Shown here: one piece after another, positions 4,353 through 5,234 of the stretch
Layout of the letters: every line of letters begins with the position of its first letter
Position numbering within the stretch: position 1 is the stretch's first letter
Assembly (NCBI GenBank): GCA_023446675.1
Contig: JAEXPO010000227.1
Location: forward strand, 1 to 5,234
Reading direction: 5' to 3'
DNA from: Bacillota bacterium
GTDB lineage: Bacteria > Bacillota > Clostridia > DSM-8532
DNA length: 5,234 nt
Made by a program: the position numbers and the translations under genes
Notes under the pieces: generated by a model
What the model was told of the DNA's origin: nothing
Database searches by the model: none
What the model saw: only the letters and a program-made list of their open reading frames with translations

Positions 4353-5234
4353 ATGAAAGCCGGCGGCAATACTGTTTTTTTCAATAAAAGCCTGAATTCA
4401 AGCTTGAAGCTGAAGGATGTTTTTTCAGATGTTTTCAAGCCCCACACTAAACAGGATGGGGAGCGCATGTTCATTGCGGGAACCGAGCTGAGTACCCCCG
4501 GGGAAAGCGAGATGCTGTCCGTATGGAAAAAGCCATGGCTGTTTTTCAGGGTGCTGATGGTGGGACTTCTCTTAACCTTTTTACTTTATATCACCATGCT
4601 TTTTATTGGGGATAAAATCGTCCCCATGTTTATCATAGCCGGATCCTTTGCCACACCTATTGCAGTCCTCATTTTCTTCTGGGAGCTGAATGTTCCCAGA
4701 AATATTCCCTTTTATGATGTGATCAAAATGTTTCTTCTGGGGGGAGTAATGTCCCTGCTTTTTACAGTTCTGTTTAACTATCTTGTACCGGAAGGCCCGG
4801 CCTCCTTTGCGCCTTTTTCGGAGGAACCGGCAAAGGTTGCCGCTCTGGCTTTGTTTTTGAAAAAGAGTCCGAAAAATAAATATCTGCTAAACGGTATACT
4901 GATAGGCGGTGCCGTGGGCGCAGGATTCGCGGCAATTGAATCGGCAGGCTATGCATTTGTATACGGCTCTCTCGATACCCTCATTGTCCGGGGTATTCTT
5001 GCACCGGGAATGCATGTTGCATGGGCGGCCATTACAGGCGGGGCGCTTGCCATGGTAAAGGGCGGCAATAAGCTTGAAGGCCGGCATTTTATGAGCATGA
5101 CGTTTCTCAAGTATTTTTTTATCGCCGTAGCACTCCACTTCGTCTGGAATTCAGGTATCGTTATCCTGGACTTTGGCGTCTTCGGGAGCTTGATGCATTA
5201 TATTCTTATTGCATTGGCCTGGCTTACTCTGCTG
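4353..5234 (+). CDS. PrsW-family intramembrane metalloprotease, 3'-truncated by the window
   Basis: The frame stays open for 294 codons to the last base of the window, so the C-terminus is missing. ATG 4353 follows CGGAGGT (4342-4348) at good spacing. Residues 1-60 are a hydrophilic, probably cytosolic lead. Several hydrophobic segments follow (about 62-84, 90-110, 124-145, 178-204, 212-235, 250-272, 277-294). The PrsW signature is complete: EEPAK (157-161), FAAIE (192-196), the GMH motif with His221, and HFVWN (262-266); the Glu and His residues should bind the catalytic zinc. PrsW of Bacillus subtilis cuts the anti-sigma factor RsiW to release SigW; no sigma/anti-sigma pair is in this window, so the substrate here is unknown. 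The hydrophilic lead makes it longer than the roughly 220-residue Bacillus protein. It follows the phosphatase gene by 121 bases and is probably in the same operon or co-regulated. Confidence 0.92.
   Translation, partial: MKAGGNTVFFNKSLNSSLKLKDVFSDVFKPHTKQDGERMFIAGTELSTPGESEMLSVWKKPWLFFRVLMVGLLLTFLLYITMLFIGDKIVPMFIIAGSFATPIAVLIFFWELNVPRNIPFYDVIKMFLLGGVMSLLFTVLFNYLVPEGPASFAPFSEEPAKVAALALFLKKSPKNKYLLNGILIGGAVGAGFAAIESAGYAFVYGSLDTLIVRGILAPGMHVAWAAITGGALAMVKGGNKLEGRHFMSMTFLKYFFIAVALHFVWNSGIVILDFGVFGSLMHYILIALAWLTLL

Noticed and set aside
4265..4387. Small forward open frame of 40 codons across the gap and into the PrsW start
   Set aside because: No ribosome binding site precedes its ATG, it overlaps the PrsW start out of frame, and the peptide shows nothing recognisable.
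4774..5138. Reverse-strand frames of 60 and 83 codons
   Set aside because: They are opposite the PrsW gene, whose EEPAK, FAAIE, His and HFVWN motifs prove the forward frame.

Overview
The window looks like chromosomal DNA of a Firmicute, most likely class Clostridia. Evidence for this: moderate G+C, strong AGGAGG-type Shine-Dalgarno sites, tightly packed co-directional genes, GTG/TTG alternative starts, and gene families (WIYY/KTDG propeller protein, zinc-ribbon Hanks kinase, zinc-finger FHA protein, PrsW protease) that I associate with that class. I cannot name a species. Every gene I can support is on the + strand, and both outer genes run off the window.

Layout: 1-1033, 3' part of a DUF5050-like beta-propeller protein with six clear blades and probably a degenerate one before them. 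1051-2451, a soluble eukaryotic-like Ser/Thr kinase with an N-terminal zinc ribbon and a long low-complexity tail. 2506-3099, a small FHA phosphopeptide-binding protein with an N-terminal Cys/His zinc-finger-like motif. 3083-4231, a PP2C-family Ser/Thr phosphatase on a membrane anchor, with a predicted signal peptide and an outside region built of hexapeptide repeats. 4232-4352, a 121-base gap with one good hairpin. 4353-5234, a PrsW-type multi-pass intramembrane metalloprotease, cut off at the 3' end. Gaps between genes are 17 bases, 54 bases, a 17-base overlap and 121 bases, so the first four genes very likely form one operon; the PrsW gene may be read through or have its own signal.

How they could work together (inference): the kinase writes, the FHA protein reads and the phosphatase erases Ser/Thr phosphorylation. 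This parts list matches the PpkA-Fha1-PppA threonine-phosphorylation pathway of type VI secretion, but here it sits in an apparently Gram-positive context. Unlike PrkC/PknB systems, the kinase has no PASTA domains and no membrane segment; the only visible outside-facing part of the trio belongs to the phosphatase. The most noteworthy points are that reversed sensor layout, the hexad repeat on the phosphatase, a four-fold [KR]PLx[DE] motif in the kinase tail, and a membrane protease next door that could act on the membrane phosphatase or on an anti-sigma factor elsewhere.
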